DNA of 64,000 nt from assembly GCF_018333215.1 (NCBI RefSeq), contig NZ_BORO01000002.1:186001-250000 (forward strand), in the 5' to 3' direction. Source of the DNA: Oceanobacillus sp. J11TS1. Lineage in GTDB: Bacteria; Bacillota; Bacilli; Bacillales; Amphibacillaceae. Positions 24,576 to 36,324 of the stretch are shown piece after piece; position 1 is the stretch's first letter, and the number at the start of each line of letters is the position of its first letter. A program made the position numbers and the translations under genes. Under the pieces are notes generated by a model, which saw nothing but the letters and a program-made list of their open reading frames with translations, had not been told where the DNA came from and ran no database searches.

Positions 24576-26384
24576 ATGACGAATAAAAAAAGAAACGTCA
24601 GAAATTTTTCGATCATTGCTCATATTGACCATGGAAAGTCAACTTTAGCAGATCGAATTCTTGAAAATACAGAAACAGTAACAAAACGTGAAATGAAAGA
24701 CCAGCTGTTGGACGGAATGGACCTGGAACGTGAACGCGGCATAACGATTAAATTAAATGCGGTACAGTTAAAGTATACCAATAAAGCTGGAGAAGAATTT
24801 ATTTTCCATTTGATTGATACACCTGGCCATGTCGATTTCACCTATGAGGTATCAAGAAGTTTAGCTGCTTGTGAAGGAGCTATTCTGGTTGTCGATGCAG
24901 CACAGGGAATTGAAGCCCAGACATTGGCGAATGTTTATTTAGCAATGGAAAATGATTTAGAAATTATCCCTGTAATTAATAAAATAGATTTACCTAGTGC
25001 AGATACAGAAAAAGTAAAAAAAGAATTAGAAGATGTACTAGGAATTGATGGAGACGACGCAATCTTAGCTTCTGCGAAAGCAAACATAGGTATTGAAGAA
25101 ATTCTTGAACGCGTCGCAGAAGTTGTTCCAGAGCCTTCAGGGAAAGCAGAAGCGCCATTAAAAGCATTGATATTTGATTCGCTGTACGATTCTTATCGTG
25201 GGGTTATTGCTTATATTTGTGTGAAGGAAGGCTCTGTTAAAGTAGGCGATAAAATAAAAATGATGGCTACGGGGAAAGAATTTGAAGTAAATGAAGTTGG
25301 CGTATTTACGCCGAAGCAGCTTGCCAAAAAAGAATTAACCGTTGGTGATGTTGGTTATTTAACAGCTTCGATTAAAAATGTTGCAGATTCACGTGTGGGC
25401 GATACCATTACGTTAGCTAATAATCCGGCTGATGAAGCATTACCTGGTTATCGTCGCTTAAACCCAATGGTATTCTGCGGACTTTATCCAGTAGATTCGA
25501 ATGACTATAATGATTTAAGAGAAGCATTAGAGCGTCTCGAGCTAAACGATTCTTCGTTACAATATGAAGCGGAGACTTCCCAAGCGCTTGGTTTCGGGTT
25601 CCGTTGCGGGTTCTTAGGATTGCTTCATATGGAAATTATTCAAGAACGTATTGAAAGAGAATTTGGGATCAGCTTAATTACAACAGCTCCAAGTGTTATT
25701 TTTGAAGTAGAACAGACAAATGGGGAAGTCATTTCAGTTGATAACCCTTCAGAAATGCCAGACCCGCAAGTTATCGATGAGGTCCGTGAACCTTATGTAG
25801 AAGCTACGATTATGGTTCCGAATGATTACGTGGGAGCAGTAATGGAAATTGCCCAAAAGAAACGTGGTAATTTTGTAGATATGCAATATTTAGATGATAT
25901 TCGCGTCAATGTAATTTATCATATTCCGCTATCCGAAATTGTCTATGATTTCTTTGACCAGTTAAAATCACAGACAAAAGGGTACGCGTCCTTTGATTAT
26001 GAATTAATTGGTTACCAGCCTTCAAATCTGGTGAAAATGGATATATTATTGAACGGCGATACAATCGATGCGCTGTCGTTTGTTGTTCACCGTGACTTTG
26101 CTTATGAACGTGGAAAGCAAATTGTTGAGAAGCTTAAAAAATTAATTCCAAGACAACAATTTGAAGTCCCAGTTCAAGCAGCAGTTGGCAACAAAATTGT
26201 GGCGCGTTCAAATATTAAGGCAGTTCGTAAAGATGTTACTGCAAAACTTTATGGTGGAGACATTACTCGAAAGCGAAAGCTGCTTGAAAAACAAAAAGAA
26301 GGTAAAAAACGCATGAAAATGGTTGGTTCCGTAGAAGTTCCGCAAGAAGCGTTTATGGCTGTCTTGAAGATGGATGAGGATTAA
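24576..26384 (+). CDS. lepA: Elongation factor 4 (LepA)
   Basis: A 602-residue translational GTPase that acts on ribosomes, linked to back-translocation and to 30S assembly. GTPase motifs are AHIDHGKST (about 18-26), [15 protein letters not shown] (about 80-87) and NKIDLPSAD (about 133). The LepA-specific C-terminal domain contains [23 protein letters not shown] 24576 has AGGAGTG 8 bases upstream; an earlier in-frame start at 24528 lies within the terminator tail. Confidence 0.96.
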   Translation: MTNKKRNVRNFSIIAHIDHGKSTLADRILENTETVTKREMKDQLLDGMDLERERGITIKLNAVQLKYTNKAGEEFIFHLIDTPGHVDFTYEVSRSLAACEGAILVVDAAQGIEAQTLANVYLAMENDLEIIPVINKIDLPSADTEKVKKELEDVLGIDGDDAILASAKANIGIEEILERVAEVVPEPSGKAEAPLKALIFDSLYDSYRGVIAYICVKEGSVKVGDKIKMMATGKEFEVNEVGVFTPKQLAKKELTVGDVGYLTASIKNVADSRVGDTITLANNPADEALPGYRRLNPMVFCGLYPVDSNDYNDLREALERLELNDSSLQYEAETSQALGFGFRCGFLGLLHMEIIQERIEREFGISLITTAPSVIFEVEQTNGEVISVDNPSEMPDPQVIDEVREPYVEATIMVPNDYVGAVMEIAQKKRGNFVDMQYLDDIRVNVIYHIPLSEIVYDFFDQLKSQTKGYASFDYELIGYQPSNLVKMDILLNGDTIDALSFVVHRDFAYERGKQIVEKLKKLIPRQQFEVPVQAAVGNKIVARSNIKAVRKDVTAKLYGGDITRKRKLLEKQKEGKKRMKMVGSVEVPQEAFMAVLKMDED

Positions 26385-26467
26385 AAGTTGATATGATGGG
26401 ATAAAAGCAGTAACGACTGCAGGAAGAATTTTTTTGCATTTTTATCTCATAGCGTTCATTTTAATAG

Positions 26468-26530
26468 CCTGCTAACAATAAATCCCGCTGCCGTGTATGA
26501 AAACCGGGAGCGGGATTTTCTGTTAGCAGG
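26468..26530 (+). terminator. Two-step hairpin after lepA
   Basis: CCTGCTAACA (26468-26477) pairs with TGTTAGCAGG (26521-26530), and within it AAATCCCGCT (26480-26489) pairs with AGCGGGATTT (26509-26518). The inner stem is followed by TTTTCTGTT, which would work as a terminator for lepA. It directly abuts the repeat element that follows. Confidence 0.7.
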
Positions 26531-26906
26531 TTGGGACAAAAGAAAAGTATATCCTCTAGAAGTCGAACAATATGCAAATAGAGCGTAGGAAATATACGTA
26601 GACTCCTGTGGGAAAGCGCAATGGTCTTCGGTGGGGCGAGTAATCGCAAAAGCTCTTCGATGGGACGAGTAACCGCAGTCCCAGTCCCAGTGTGAAGACC
26701 CCGCAGAAAAAGCGAACTTCTTTTTCTACCACAGGCATAAGCGCGACTATGCTTCTGTCTGCGCCTGTCGGCTTGCCAGTCAGCAAGTCTTCTTTAAAGG
26801 AGGCTGAAGACAAGCCCACGGAAAGCGGAGTATATTTCTGAAGCGGGTAGTCGCGCTGATTATGTTCGGAAATTGCTGGATAAAAAACGCTTTTGTCCCA
26901 GCCTCA
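26527..26906. repeat. Composite interspersed repeat with inverted ends
   Basis: The ends GGTTGGGACAAAAG and CTTTTGTCCCAGCC are inverted copies of each other. The outer parts (about 26527-26560 and 26840-26906) match the short repeat at 35107-35207. The centre (about 26600-26840) holds stretches such as GTAGACTCCTGTGGGAAAGC and CCCACGGAAAGCGGAGTATA that resemble another family of GC-rich intergenic repeats in Bacillaceae. Open frames across it on the minus strand are not credible genes. The rest of the lepA-hemW gap (26907-27049) shows nothing further. Confidence 0.75.
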
Positions 26907-27049
26907 TTCTATTTTCATGGTGAGTGAGCTTAACGTATTATAAAATAATTGCAATAACAATAAATAACATACAGGGTCAAGACCGTGGGGAAACAAAAAA
27001 GAGCTATCTTATCTGTTTTCGTTTTTAAATAAAGGAAGGAAGTCTAAAT

Positions 27050-28225
27050 ATGCAAGTTCAATCCGTATATATCCATATTCCTTTTTGCAAGCAAATCTGC
27101 CATTACTGTAATTTTGTAAAATATTATTACATGGAAACAAAGGCAGATGCGTTTATAGATGCTTTAATAAAGGAAATTGATACAGCTATTCCCGGAAAAA
27201 GAAATGCCTTCCGGACGATTTATATGGGCGGAGGCACACCGACAGCTTTGTCCATGAGCCAGCTTCAGAAGCTTTTTCAGTTTTTGAATGAAAAGTTTGA
27301 TTTAACAGCTTGTGAGGAGTTTACTATTGAAATTAATCCGGGAGATATTGACAAAGAAAAAGCGGAGCTCCTGAAGTATTATGGAGTAAATCGGGTTTCT
27401 TTCGGTGTTCAGGTAATGGATGACGAAATGCTTGAAAAAATTGGCCGCATGCATCGGGTGAAAGATGTATACTCAACAGTTGATATTCTGACAGAGGCAA
27501 AATTCACCAATATTAGTCTAGATTTAATTTACGCTCTTCCTAATCAAACGGTGGCTCATTTTGAAAAAACGTTAAAAGCGGCGTTACAGTTTCAACTTCC
27601 GCATTACTCCACGTATGCGCTGCAAATTGAACCAAAGACTGTGTTCTATCATAAACGAAGAAAAGGTGTCCTGCATCAGCCGCCAGAGGACGATGAGGTA
27701 GAGATGTACCAGCTGCTTCAAGAAAATATGAGAAAACAAGGTGTTCTGCAATATGAAATAAGTAATTTTGCGAAGCCTGGATATGAGAGTAAGCACAATT
27801 TAACTTACTGGAATAATGAGTACTACTTTGGATTTGGAGCTGGAGCACACGGTTATTTACCTGGAAAGCGTACAGCAAATTACAAACCATTAGGGACATA
27901 TATGAAAGAAATCACCCGCACTGGATCAGCAGTCGAATATCTTGAAAAAATAACCTTGCAGGATAGAATTGAGGAAGAAATGTTTTTACAGCTTCGAAAG
28001 GCAGAAGGTATTCATGAAGAAGTCTTTAGGAGACGGTATGGTCTATCTTTAGGTAAACTATATAAAAATGAATTGAATCAATTAATACAGGATAAGTTAT
28101 TAACGTATAATAACGGAAACTACGCTCTAACGAATAGAGGAATGCTTCTTGGAGACCGGGTGTTCGAGCAGTTTTTATTAATGGAGAACTTCCCGGAAAA
28201 ACTGGAATTTGCTCGTTCTTACTAG
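27050..28225 (+). CDS. hemW: Radical SAM heme chaperone HemW
   Basis: A 391-residue radical SAM protein, long annotated as oxygen-independent coproporphyrinogen oxidase but now viewed as a haem chaperone delivering haem to respiratory proteins. The cluster motif is CKQICHYC (about residues 13-20), followed by TIYMGGGTPTAL and the C-terminal HemN domain. AAAGGAAGGAAG precedes the ATG. It lies between lepA and hrcA, as in B. subtilis. Confidence 0.93.
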   Translation: MQVQSVYIHIPFCKQICHYCNFVKYYYMETKADAFIDALIKEIDTAIPGKRNAFRTIYMGGGTPTALSMSQLQKLFQFLNEKFDLTACEEFTIEINPGDIDKEKAELLKYYGVNRVSFGVQVMDDEMLEKIGRMHRVKDVYSTVDILTEAKFTNISLDLIYALPNQTVAHFEKTLKAALQFQLPHYSTYALQIEPKTVFYHKRRKGVLHQPPEDDEVEMYQLLQENMRKQGVLQYEISNFAKPGYESKHNLTYWNNEYYFGFGAGAHGYLPGKRTANYKPLGTYMKEITRTGSAVEYLEKITLQDRIEEEMFLQLRKAEGIHEEVFRRRYGLSLGKLYKNELNQLIQDKLLTYNNGNYALTNRGMLLGDRVFEQFLLMENFPEKLEFARSY

Positions 28226-28290
28226 CATATGGATGTGCAGTTCCCTTGTCTACGCAAACCTAAAATGATCAAATCAAAAAGTCAAACCGT

Positions 28291-28325
28291 TTGACAAAAG
28301 AAAATGAATTTGATAATTTTATAAT
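28291..28325 (+). promoter_or_regulatory. Candidate sigma-A promoter of the hrcA operon
   Basis: TTGACA at 28291-28296 with TAATTT at 28314-28319 (17-base spacer). TATAAT at 28320-28325 lies further away and could belong to an alternative start. The promoter directly precedes the CIRCE operator. Confidence 0.6.
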
Positions 28326-28329
28326 AGAT

Positions 28330-28356
28330 TTAGCACTCAAAACAAGAGAGTGCTAA
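28330..28356 (+). promoter_or_regulatory. CIRCE operator for HrcA
   Basis: TTAGCACTC and GAGTGCTAA are separated by 9 bases, a perfect match to the CIRCE consensus. HrcA bound here represses the hrcA-grpE-dnaK-dnaJ operon; heat titrates GroE and releases repression. It lies 14 bases before the hrcA start, partly in the untranslated leader. Confidence 0.97.
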
Positions 28357-28370
28357 CAGAGGTGATCATC

Positions 28371-29402
28371 ATGTTAACAGATAGGCAGCTTATCATATTG
28401 CAGGTCATTATTGATGATTTTATAGATTCTGCTAAGCCGATTGGGTCTAGGGCGCTATCGAAAAAAGATAATTTGCCTTACAGTGCCGCAACCATTCGGA
28501 ATGAAATGGCGGACTTGGAAGAATTAGGTTTTTTAGAAAAAACGCATACCTCTTCTGGTCGTGTACCTTCAGAAAAAGGGTACCGTTATTATGTTGATCA
28601 TTTGATTGGTCCGGAAAGAAATCACCATGGACTAGGAATTATAGAAAGTTTAACAAATAACGGGATATTTGAATTTGAACAGATTGTGCAAACGGCGGCA
28701 GAAGCTCTTTCACAATTAACAAATTATACGTCAATCATTCTCGGACCAGAAATGTTTGAAGCGACAGTAAAGCAGATTCAAGTTTTAGCATTATCCAATC
28801 AATCAGCAGTAGCCATTTTAGTAACAAACACTGGACATGTAGAGCATCGTTCTTTTACATTGCCAAAAGGAATTTCATCATCTGATTTAGAAAAGCTTGT
28901 AAATATTTTAAATGACCGGCTTCACGGCGTACCGCTTTTTAAACTGCCTGAGGTAATCCAAAATGAAGTAACGTCCTTGATGGTGAAATATATGAATGGA
29001 CTAGATTCTTCACTTAATTGGATTCGAGCGCTTTTTACACACGAGCATGCAGTGAAACTTTATTTTGGCGGGAAAGCAAATATATTGATGCAGCCTGAGT
29101 TTAACGATGTAGATCGAATCCGCTCATTTTATTCCTTGATGGAACGGGAAGATGAAATTGTGGATCTCTTGAAAAACACGAATCAAGGTATTAAAGTATC
29201 CATTGGACACGAAAATGAAGTGGATGAGATTAAAGATTTAAGTTTGATTACTGCTTCTTATCATATCGGCGGTGGTCAACTGGGAACCATTGCATTAATT
29301 GGTCCCACCAGAATGGAGTACAAAAAAGTCCTATCCTTAATGCAAAGCATCTCGAAAGAAATGACTGGTGCGATGGATAAATGGTATCGTGACAAATCAT
29401 AA
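28371..29402 (+). CDS. hrcA: Heat-inducible transcription repressor HrcA
   Basis: A 343-residue winged-helix repressor of class I heat-shock genes, the same length as in B. subtilis. The N-terminal DNA-binding part (MLTDRQLIILQVIIDDFIDS, YSAATIRNEMADLEELGFL, TSSGRVPSEKGYRYYVD) and the C-terminal IGHENEVDEIKDLSLITASY and GTIALIGPTRMEY motif are intact. ATG 28371 follows GAGGTGA by 8 bases. It controls its own operon through the CIRCE just upstream. Confidence 0.97.
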   Translation: MLTDRQLIILQVIIDDFIDSAKPIGSRALSKKDNLPYSAATIRNEMADLEELGFLEKTHTSSGRVPSEKGYRYYVDHLIGPERNHHGLGIIESLTNNGIFEFEQIVQTAAEALSQLTNYTSIILGPEMFEATVKQIQVLALSNQSAVAILVTNTGHVEHRSFTLPKGISSSDLEKLVNILNDRLHGVPLFKLPEVIQNEVTSLMVKYMNGLDSSLNWIRALFTHEHAVKLYFGGKANILMQPEFNDVDRIRSFYSLMEREDEIVDLLKNTNQGIKVSIGHENEVDEIKDLSLITASYHIGGGQLGTIALIGPTRMEYKKVLSLMQSISKEMTGAMDKWYRDKS

Positions 29403-29486
29403 GGAAACGAATTGATATTAGTTTCTTATCTATATCTTCTATGGTATAGTTTTTAATTGGAATTTAGAAAAGAGGTGCCCGAGTAG

Positions 29487-30071
29487 ATGTCAGAGAATGA
29501 AAAAAAAGATGAAGTACAACAAGAAGAACAAGAAATTGTAGAAGAGACAATGGAAGACGTTCAAGACGATGTTCATACAGATTCTGATACAGATACGGAT
29601 TCTGAGGATGAGAGTAACGAATTAGAAGCTCAAGTAGAAGAATTGAAAAATGAAAAAGAAGAGCTCACAAATCGTATGCTTCGTTTGCAGGCAGAGTTTG
29701 ATAACTACAAAAGACGTACATTAAAAGAGCGTGAAGCAGACCGCAAATACAAAGCACAAGATATGGTTCAAGAGCTGCTTCCGGTTATGGATAATTTTGA
29801 ACGTGCCTTGCAAGTAGAAGTATCCGAAGAAAGCAAAAGTATCCTTGAGGGGATTAACATGGTATATCGTCAATTACAAGATGTATTCACTTCACAAGGT
29901 GTTTCTGTTATTGAAACAGAAGGGGCAGACTTTGACCCCAATGTACATCATGCAGTAATGCAGATTGAAGATGATACCATGGAATCAAACAAAGTTGTTG
30001 AAGAGCTGCAAAAAGGCTATCTCTTAAAGGATCGAGTAATTCGACCTGCAATGGTAAAAGTCAACAAATAA
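29487..30071 (+). CDS. grpE: Nucleotide exchange factor GrpE
   Basis: A 194-residue co-chaperone that speeds ADP release from DnaK. An acidic disordered N-terminus (about 1-50) is followed by a long coiled coil ([20 protein letters not shown] and onward) and the C-terminal beta domain with [13 protein letters not shown] and [20 protein letters not shown] precedes the ATG. Second gene of the operon. Confidence 0.96.
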   Translation: MSENEKKDEVQQEEQEIVEETMEDVQDDVHTDSDTDTDSEDESNELEAQVEELKNEKEELTNRMLRLQAEFDNYKRRTLKEREADRKYKAQDMVQELLPVMDNFERALQVEVSEESKSILEGINMVYRQLQDVFTSQGVSVIETEGADFDPNVHHAVMQIEDDTMESNKVVEELQKGYLLKDRVIRPAMVKVNK

Positions 30072-30097
30072 TCTTGAAATGTTATGGAAGTATTTAA

Positions 30098-31954
<1,857 letters not shown>

Positions 31955-31973
31955 AAATAAATAGTTACTGAAT

Positions 31974-32012
31974 AAAAGTCAAAGTCAGGATTCTCTTGGC
32001 TTTGACTTTTTT
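31974..32012 (+). terminator. Terminator between dnaK and dnaJ
   Basis: AAAAGTCAAAG (31974-31984) pairs with CTTTGACTTTT (32000-32010), followed by T. It probably lowers transcription into dnaJ rather than ending the operon completely. Confidence 0.8.
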
Positions 32013-32146
32013 ACAGAATATTTATTGTGTAAGAGTAATATAGGCTTACAACCCTTTTGGTTCGAAGCTGATATTCATTGTTGCCACAGACAAATGAATG
32101 ATGATATGATTAAACTTATGCAATCAGAGTGTCGGGAGTGAGTAAT

Positions 32147-33277
32147 TTGGCAAAACGTGATTATTATGATGTTTTAGGTGTTGAGAAGGGCGCCTCGAAA
32201 GATGAAATAAAGAAGAGTTACCGGAAGCTGGCCCGTAAATACCATCCAGATGTGAATAAAGCGGAAGATGCAGCGGATAAATTTAAAGAAGTAAAAGAAG
32301 CCTATGAAGTATTAAGTGACGACCAAAAACGCGCACAATATGATCAATTTGGCCATGCAGGCGCCCAAAGTCAGGGCTTTGGAGGCTTTGGCGGCGGTGG
32401 CGCTCAAGACTTTGGCGGATTCAGTGATATTTTCGATATGTTTTTTGGCGGTGGCGGTCGAACTCGTGATCCAAATGCGCCACAACAAGGGGACGATTTA
32501 CAATACACGCTGATACTTGACTTTGAGGAAGCAATTTTTGGAAAAGAAACAGATATTGAAGTTCCAAAAGAAGAAAAATGTGATACATGTAATGGTTCAG
32601 GTGCGAAGCCTGGAACAAAAGTAGAAACATGTTCGCATTGTCATGGATCAGGTCAATTAAATCAAGAACAAAATACACCATTTGGCCGTGTGGTAAACCG
32701 TCGCGTTTGTCATTACTGTAACGGAACCGGGAAAAATATTCCGGAAAAATGTAATACGTGTGGCGGTGCAGGAACAGTCCATAAAAAGAAAAAAATTCAC
32801 ATCAAAATTCCTGCTGGAATCGATGAAGGACAACAAATTCGTGTCTCTGGTAAGGGAGAGCCTGGAAAAAATGGCGGCCCAGCAGGTGATTTATTTGTCG
32901 TTGTTCGTGTTCGCAAGCATGATTTCTTTGTTCGTGAAGGTGACCATATTTTCTGTGAATTGCCACTTACCTTTGCGCAAGCTGCCTTAGGAGATGAAAT
33001 TGAAGTTCCTACAGTTCACGGGAAGGTTAAATTAAGAATTCCTGCGGGTACACAAACCGGGAAGACTTTCCGCTTAAAAGGAAAAGGTGTTCCAAATGTT
33101 CACGGAAGAGGTTATGGAGATCAGCATATTAAAATAAAAGTGATGACACCAACCAATTTAACAGACAAACAAAAAAATCTGTTACGTGAATTTAATGAAC
33201 TAGGTGGAAATGAATCTACAGATGAACAAGAGGATAACATTTTCCAGCGTTTTCGTAAGGCGTTTAAAGGAGAATAA
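32147..33277 (+). CDS. dnaJ: Co-chaperone DnaJ (Hsp40)
   Basis: A 376-residue class A J-protein. The J-domain has YHPDVNK with the HPD motif (about residues 31-37), then a Gly/Phe-rich stretch ([16 protein letters not shown]), four zinc-binding repeats ([32 protein letters not shown]) and the substrate-binding C-terminal domains. The start is TTG 32147 behind GGGAGTG; this gives the standard [12 protein letters not shown]-like N-terminus. Confidence 0.97.
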   Translation: MAKRDYYDVLGVEKGASKDEIKKSYRKLARKYHPDVNKAEDAADKFKEVKEAYEVLSDDQKRAQYDQFGHAGAQSQGFGGFGGGGAQDFGGFSDIFDMFFGGGGRTRDPNAPQQGDDLQYTLILDFEEAIFGKETDIEVPKEEKCDTCNGSGAKPGTKVETCSHCHGSGQLNQEQNTPFGRVVNRRVCHYCNGTGKNIPEKCNTCGGAGTVHKKKKIHIKIPAGIDEGQQIRVSGKGEPGKNGGPAGDLFVVVRVRKHDFFVREGDHIFCELPLTFAQAALGDEIEVPTVHGKVKLRIPAGTQTGKTFRLKGKGVPNVHGRGYGDQHIKIKVMTPTNLTDKQKNLLREFNELGGNESTDEQEDNIFQRFRKAFKGE

Positions 33278-33285
33278 TCAGAGTA

Positions 33286-33346
33286 ACCCTCCAGCTTGTA
33301 ATGTTGAATCTAATCTCAGATAATCAGGCTGGGGGTATCTCTTTTT
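33286..33346 (+). terminator. Terminator after dnaJ
   Basis: ACCCTCCAGC (33286-33295) pairs with GCTGGGGGT (33328-33336) with one bulge, followed by TCTCTTTTT. prmA may therefore rely on read-through or its own promoter. Confidence 0.7.
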
Positions 33347-33379
33347 ACATAGATAATCAAAAGGATGGCGGTGTTCAAT

Positions 33380-34321
33380 ATGAAATGGTCAGAGATTACC
33401 ATTCTTACAACAAATGAAGCAGTAGAACCTATTTCAAATATTTTGCATGAAACAGGCGCGAGCGGATTAGTTATTGAAGATCCATTAGATTTAGAGCGTT
33501 TTGAAGGAGAAGGTTTTGGAGAAATAATTGAATTAGACCCGGCAAATTATCCTGAGGAAGGTGTTCGAGTAAAGGCGTATCTGCCAATGAACAGCTTTTT
33601 AGGGGAAACTGTAAACGAAATTAAGCAGGCGATAAACCAATTACTTCTTTATGATATTGATTTGGGGAAAAATCAGGTTACCCTTAGTGAAGTTCATGAA
33701 GAAGAGTGGGCCAGTGCTTGGAAGAAGTATTATAAGCCAGTCAAAATATCCAACCGAATTACAATTACACCAACTTGGGAAGATTATCAGCCGGTATCAA
33801 CGGACGAGTTAATTATCGAGCTTGATCCGGGGATGGCTTTTGGAACAGGTACTCACCCTACGACAGTATTAAGTGTACAGGGCTTAGAAACTTACGTGCA
33901 ACCAGGTGATAAAGTTATTGATGTGGGCTGCGGGTCAGGTGTACTAAGCATTGCTTCTGTGAAATTAGGAGCAGAATCGGTACAAGCATTTGATTTGGAC
34001 GACGTAGCTGTTAAAAGTACAACAACGAATGTGAAATTAAACGACCTTCATGATAAGGTAACTGTTAAACAGAATAATTTACTCGATGGTGTAGAAGGGC
34101 ATGCTGACGTTATTGTTTCTAATATACTCGCTGAAATTATTGTTCGTTTTGTACAAGATGCTTATAGCAATTTACGACCAGGCGGTTATTTTATCACTTC
34201 AGGAATTATCCAGAATAAGAAGCAGTTAGTCCGTGAACGGTTAGTAGAAGCTGGGTTTGATATTATCTCCATTAGCGAAATGGAAGATTGGATTTCCATT
34301 GTTGCGCAAAAACCGGAATAG
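33380..34321 (+). CDS. prmA: Ribosomal protein L11 methyltransferase PrmA
   Basis: Methylates lysines and the N-terminus of ribosomal protein uL11. The 313 residues comprise an N-terminal substrate domain (MKWSEITILTTNEAVEPISN) and a SAM domain with FGTGTHPTT (about 160), VIDVGCGSGVLSIA (about 178-191) and VSNILAEII. ATG 33380 gives the family N-terminus; the earlier ATG at 33365 has no spaced Shine-Dalgarno. rsmE follows at once. Confidence 0.95.
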   Translation: MKWSEITILTTNEAVEPISNILHETGASGLVIEDPLDLERFEGEGFGEIIELDPANYPEEGVRVKAYLPMNSFLGETVNEIKQAINQLLLYDIDLGKNQVTLSEVHEEEWASAWKKYYKPVKISNRITITPTWEDYQPVSTDELIIELDPGMAFGTGTHPTTVLSVQGLETYVQPGDKVIDVGCGSGVLSIASVKLGAESVQAFDLDDVAVKSTTTNVKLNDLHDKVTVKQNNLLDGVEGHADVIVSNILAEIIVRFVQDAYSNLRPGGYFITSGIIQNKKQLVRERLVEAGFDIISISEMEDWISIVAQKPE

Positions 34322-34338
34322 AAGCAGGTGATGTAAGC

Positions 34339-35106
34339 ATGCAGCGCTATTTTATTTCAAAAGAACAGGTAGAAGGTCAATCAATCCGAATCGTTGGGGA
34401 AGATGTTCACCATATTAGCAGAGTAATGCGGAATAAGCCAGGTGATGAGATTATTTGCAATACCGATGCTGGGAACTCTGCGCTTTGTAAAATTGAAGCG
34501 ATGAATGAAACAGAAGTGCAAGTATCCATTAAAAGCTGGTTAGATGAATCTGTCGAACTGCCGGTAGAGGTTAGTATTGCACAAGGAATCCCTAAAGGGG
34601 ATAAGTTTGAATGGATTCTTCAAAAAGGAACAGAGCTGGGTGCGGCAAAATTTATTCCATTTGCTGCAGAACGATCCGTTGCAAAGTGGGATGAGCAGAA
34701 GTTTTATAAAAAAGCAAAACGATTTCGAAAAATTATCAAAGAAGCCAGTGAGCAAAGCCATCGTAACCGGATTCCAGAGCTATCTGACGTTATGCCGTTA
34801 AAAGCATTACTTGAAGAAAGCGAATCTTATACAGTAAAGCTTTTTGCATATGAAGAAGAGGCTAAAGGATCGGAAAAAAATGCTTCTTCTTTTGCTTCGG
34901 TGCTGGAAAACTTATCTGATAAGGAGCGTATTCTTCTTGTTATAGGTCCTGAGGGCGGTATTTCTGTGGAAGAAGCAAATCATCTGAAAGAATATGGTTT
35001 CGAGGCAATAAGGCTCGGAAAGCGTATTTTGCGTACGGAAACAGCGGCATTATATGCGCTAGCTAGTATCTCTTATCATACGGAAGAGTTAAAATATAAA
35101 GGATAA
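34339..35106 (+). CDS. rsmE: 16S rRNA (uracil1498-N3)-methyltransferase RsmE
   Basis: A 255-residue SPOUT methyltransferase. An N-terminal PUA-like domain (HHISRVMRNKPGDEI) precedes the trefoil-knot domain with LVIGPEGGISVEEA (about 192-205) and LGKRILRTETAALYAL. Start ATG 34339 follows GCAGGTGATG. In B. subtilis the next gene would be mtaB (yqeV); here a repeat and about 17 kb of unrelated genes come between. Confidence 0.95.
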   Translation: MQRYFISKEQVEGQSIRIVGEDVHHISRVMRNKPGDEIICNTDAGNSALCKIEAMNETEVQVSIKSWLDESVELPVEVSIAQGIPKGDKFEWILQKGTELGAAKFIPFAAERSVAKWDEQKFYKKAKRFRKIIKEASEQSHRNRIPELSDVMPLKALLEESESYTVKLFAYEEEAKGSEKNASSFASVLENLSDKERILLVIGPEGGISVEEANHLKEYGFEAIRLGKRILRTETAALYALASISYHTEELKYKG

Positions 35107-35207
35107 AGAGGTTGGGATACAAAGAAAGTGTATCGTCCGAAGCGGGAATTCGCACAAATGGTGTTTGGAATTTGCTGGATAAAAAACACTTTTGTCTCGG
35201 CCTCTTT
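35107..35207 (+). repeat. Interspersed hairpin repeat acting as terminator
   Basis: AGAGGTTGGGATACAAAG near the left end pairs with CTTTTGTCTCGGCCTCT at the right, then T-rich sequence. Ends and inner parts (GAAGCGGGAATTCG, TTTGCTGGATAAAAAAC) match the outer parts of the longer element at 26527-26906. Placed one base after the rsmE stop region, it probably ends that transcript. The following 235 bases to 35442 show no gene. Confidence 0.75.
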
Positions 35208-35442
35208 ATTATTTTTTTAAATGAAAATAAAGCCAAGCCTCATCTTTTAAATAAGACAGTATGAAAAGTGCAAATGGACATCCTCTTACAGAAACGTTCT
35301 ACCAATCTCACATTTTTCTATAAGTCGATGTGACTATCTTTCTAAAATTTTCTTCTCTTTCAAAGAAAATTACGTATAATGAATACAGTAAAAGCTTTAC
35401 AAGATTATTGTAATTTTATTTTTAGTTGAGGAGGGATAGCAA

Positions 35443-35910
35443 ATGAATGAACCCAATTTGGTACAAGAAAGAGAAGAAGATAATGAACTCAAAATAAAAA
35501 TCGAGAGAAAAGAGGGTGAGCCTACTGCAGCTTTTAAAGGTGCTTCATGGGCTGCTTTATTAATTGGTGTCTCGGCTTATCTTATCGGTCTGTTCAACGC
35601 TTCAATGGAACTGAACGAAAAAGGATATTATTTTGCTGTATTAATATTCGGGCTTTATTCCGCGGTATCGTTGCAAAAAGTTGTAAGAGATAGAGATGAG
35701 GGAGTTCCCGTAACTAATATTTATTATGGGATTAGCTGGGTTGCGCTTATTATATCTATTTCCTTAATTGGAATTGGTTTATACAATGCAGGAAGTATCA
35801 TTTTAAGTGAAAAAGGATTTTATGGAATGGCATTTGTACTCAGTTTATTTTCAGCAGTAACAGTACAGAAAAATATTAGAGATACAGAGAAAGCAAGAGA
35901 AAAAGAATAA
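35443..35910 (+). CDS. YiaA/YiaB-type two-helix membrane protein
   Basis: A 155-residue membrane protein with two tandem copies of the YiaA/B two-helix domain. The first is [20 protein letters not shown]...[20 protein letters not shown] (about 28-78) and the second [20 protein letters not shown]...[20 protein letters not shown] (about 93-143). The repeats end in the similar QKVVRDRDE and [18 protein letters not shown] precedes the ATG. Function is unknown for the family. First gene of the accessory block after rsmE, transcribed alone. Confidence 0.8.
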   Translation: MNEPNLVQEREEDNELKIKIERKEGEPTAAFKGASWAALLIGVSAYLIGLFNASMELNEKGYYFAVLIFGLYSAVSLQKVVRDRDEGVPVTNIYYGISWVALIISISLIGIGLYNAGSIILSEKGFYGMAFVLSLFSAVTVQKNIRDTEKAREKE

Positions 35911-35931
35911 GAATTGTTTTGAATATGAAAG

Positions 35932-35969
35932 GTCTAATTTCTTTAAGAGGTGAAGGAATTAGGCTTTTT
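35932..35969 (+). terminator. Terminator after the YiaA/B-like gene
   Basis: GTCTAATTTC (35932-35941) pairs with GAATTAGGC (35956-35964) with one bulge and a G-T pair, followed by five T. Confidence 0.7.
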
Positions 35970-36324
35970 GTTTATACACTTGAAGTTTTAAAAATTTAAA
36001 AAGTAAAGTATAAATATAGCAACGGTTATAATAAGCCGAGTAATCGTGTCCCCTAATCGGTGCGTGTTTCTTGTTTCAATTAACAGCAATATAAAAGTTC
36101 TAAACTTTTATTATTGAAATATGCAGAAGATTAAATTATTAATGTTATAATAATGGGTATATTCAGTCCTTTTATCGGTTAATAGCATTGGTTTTGGTTT
36201 TCGATTGTCTGGTTTAACTTATGTGTTTATAGATATATTTAACTAATTTTTATCGGAATTTGATTTGTGTCTTACTTAAGATAGCTTAATACCCAATATC
36301 TATATTGAAAGTGGGGAGAGTCTA
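35970..36324. other. Intergenic stretch before the MacB-like ABC genes
   Basis: About 355 AT-rich bases. It should carry the promoter for the ABC pair, but no clear boxes or operators stand out and no small gene is supported. Confidence 0.4.

Noticed and set aside
26461-26819. Minus-strand open frames of 62 and 87 codons after lepA
   Set aside because: They lie within a hairpin and an interspersed repeat.
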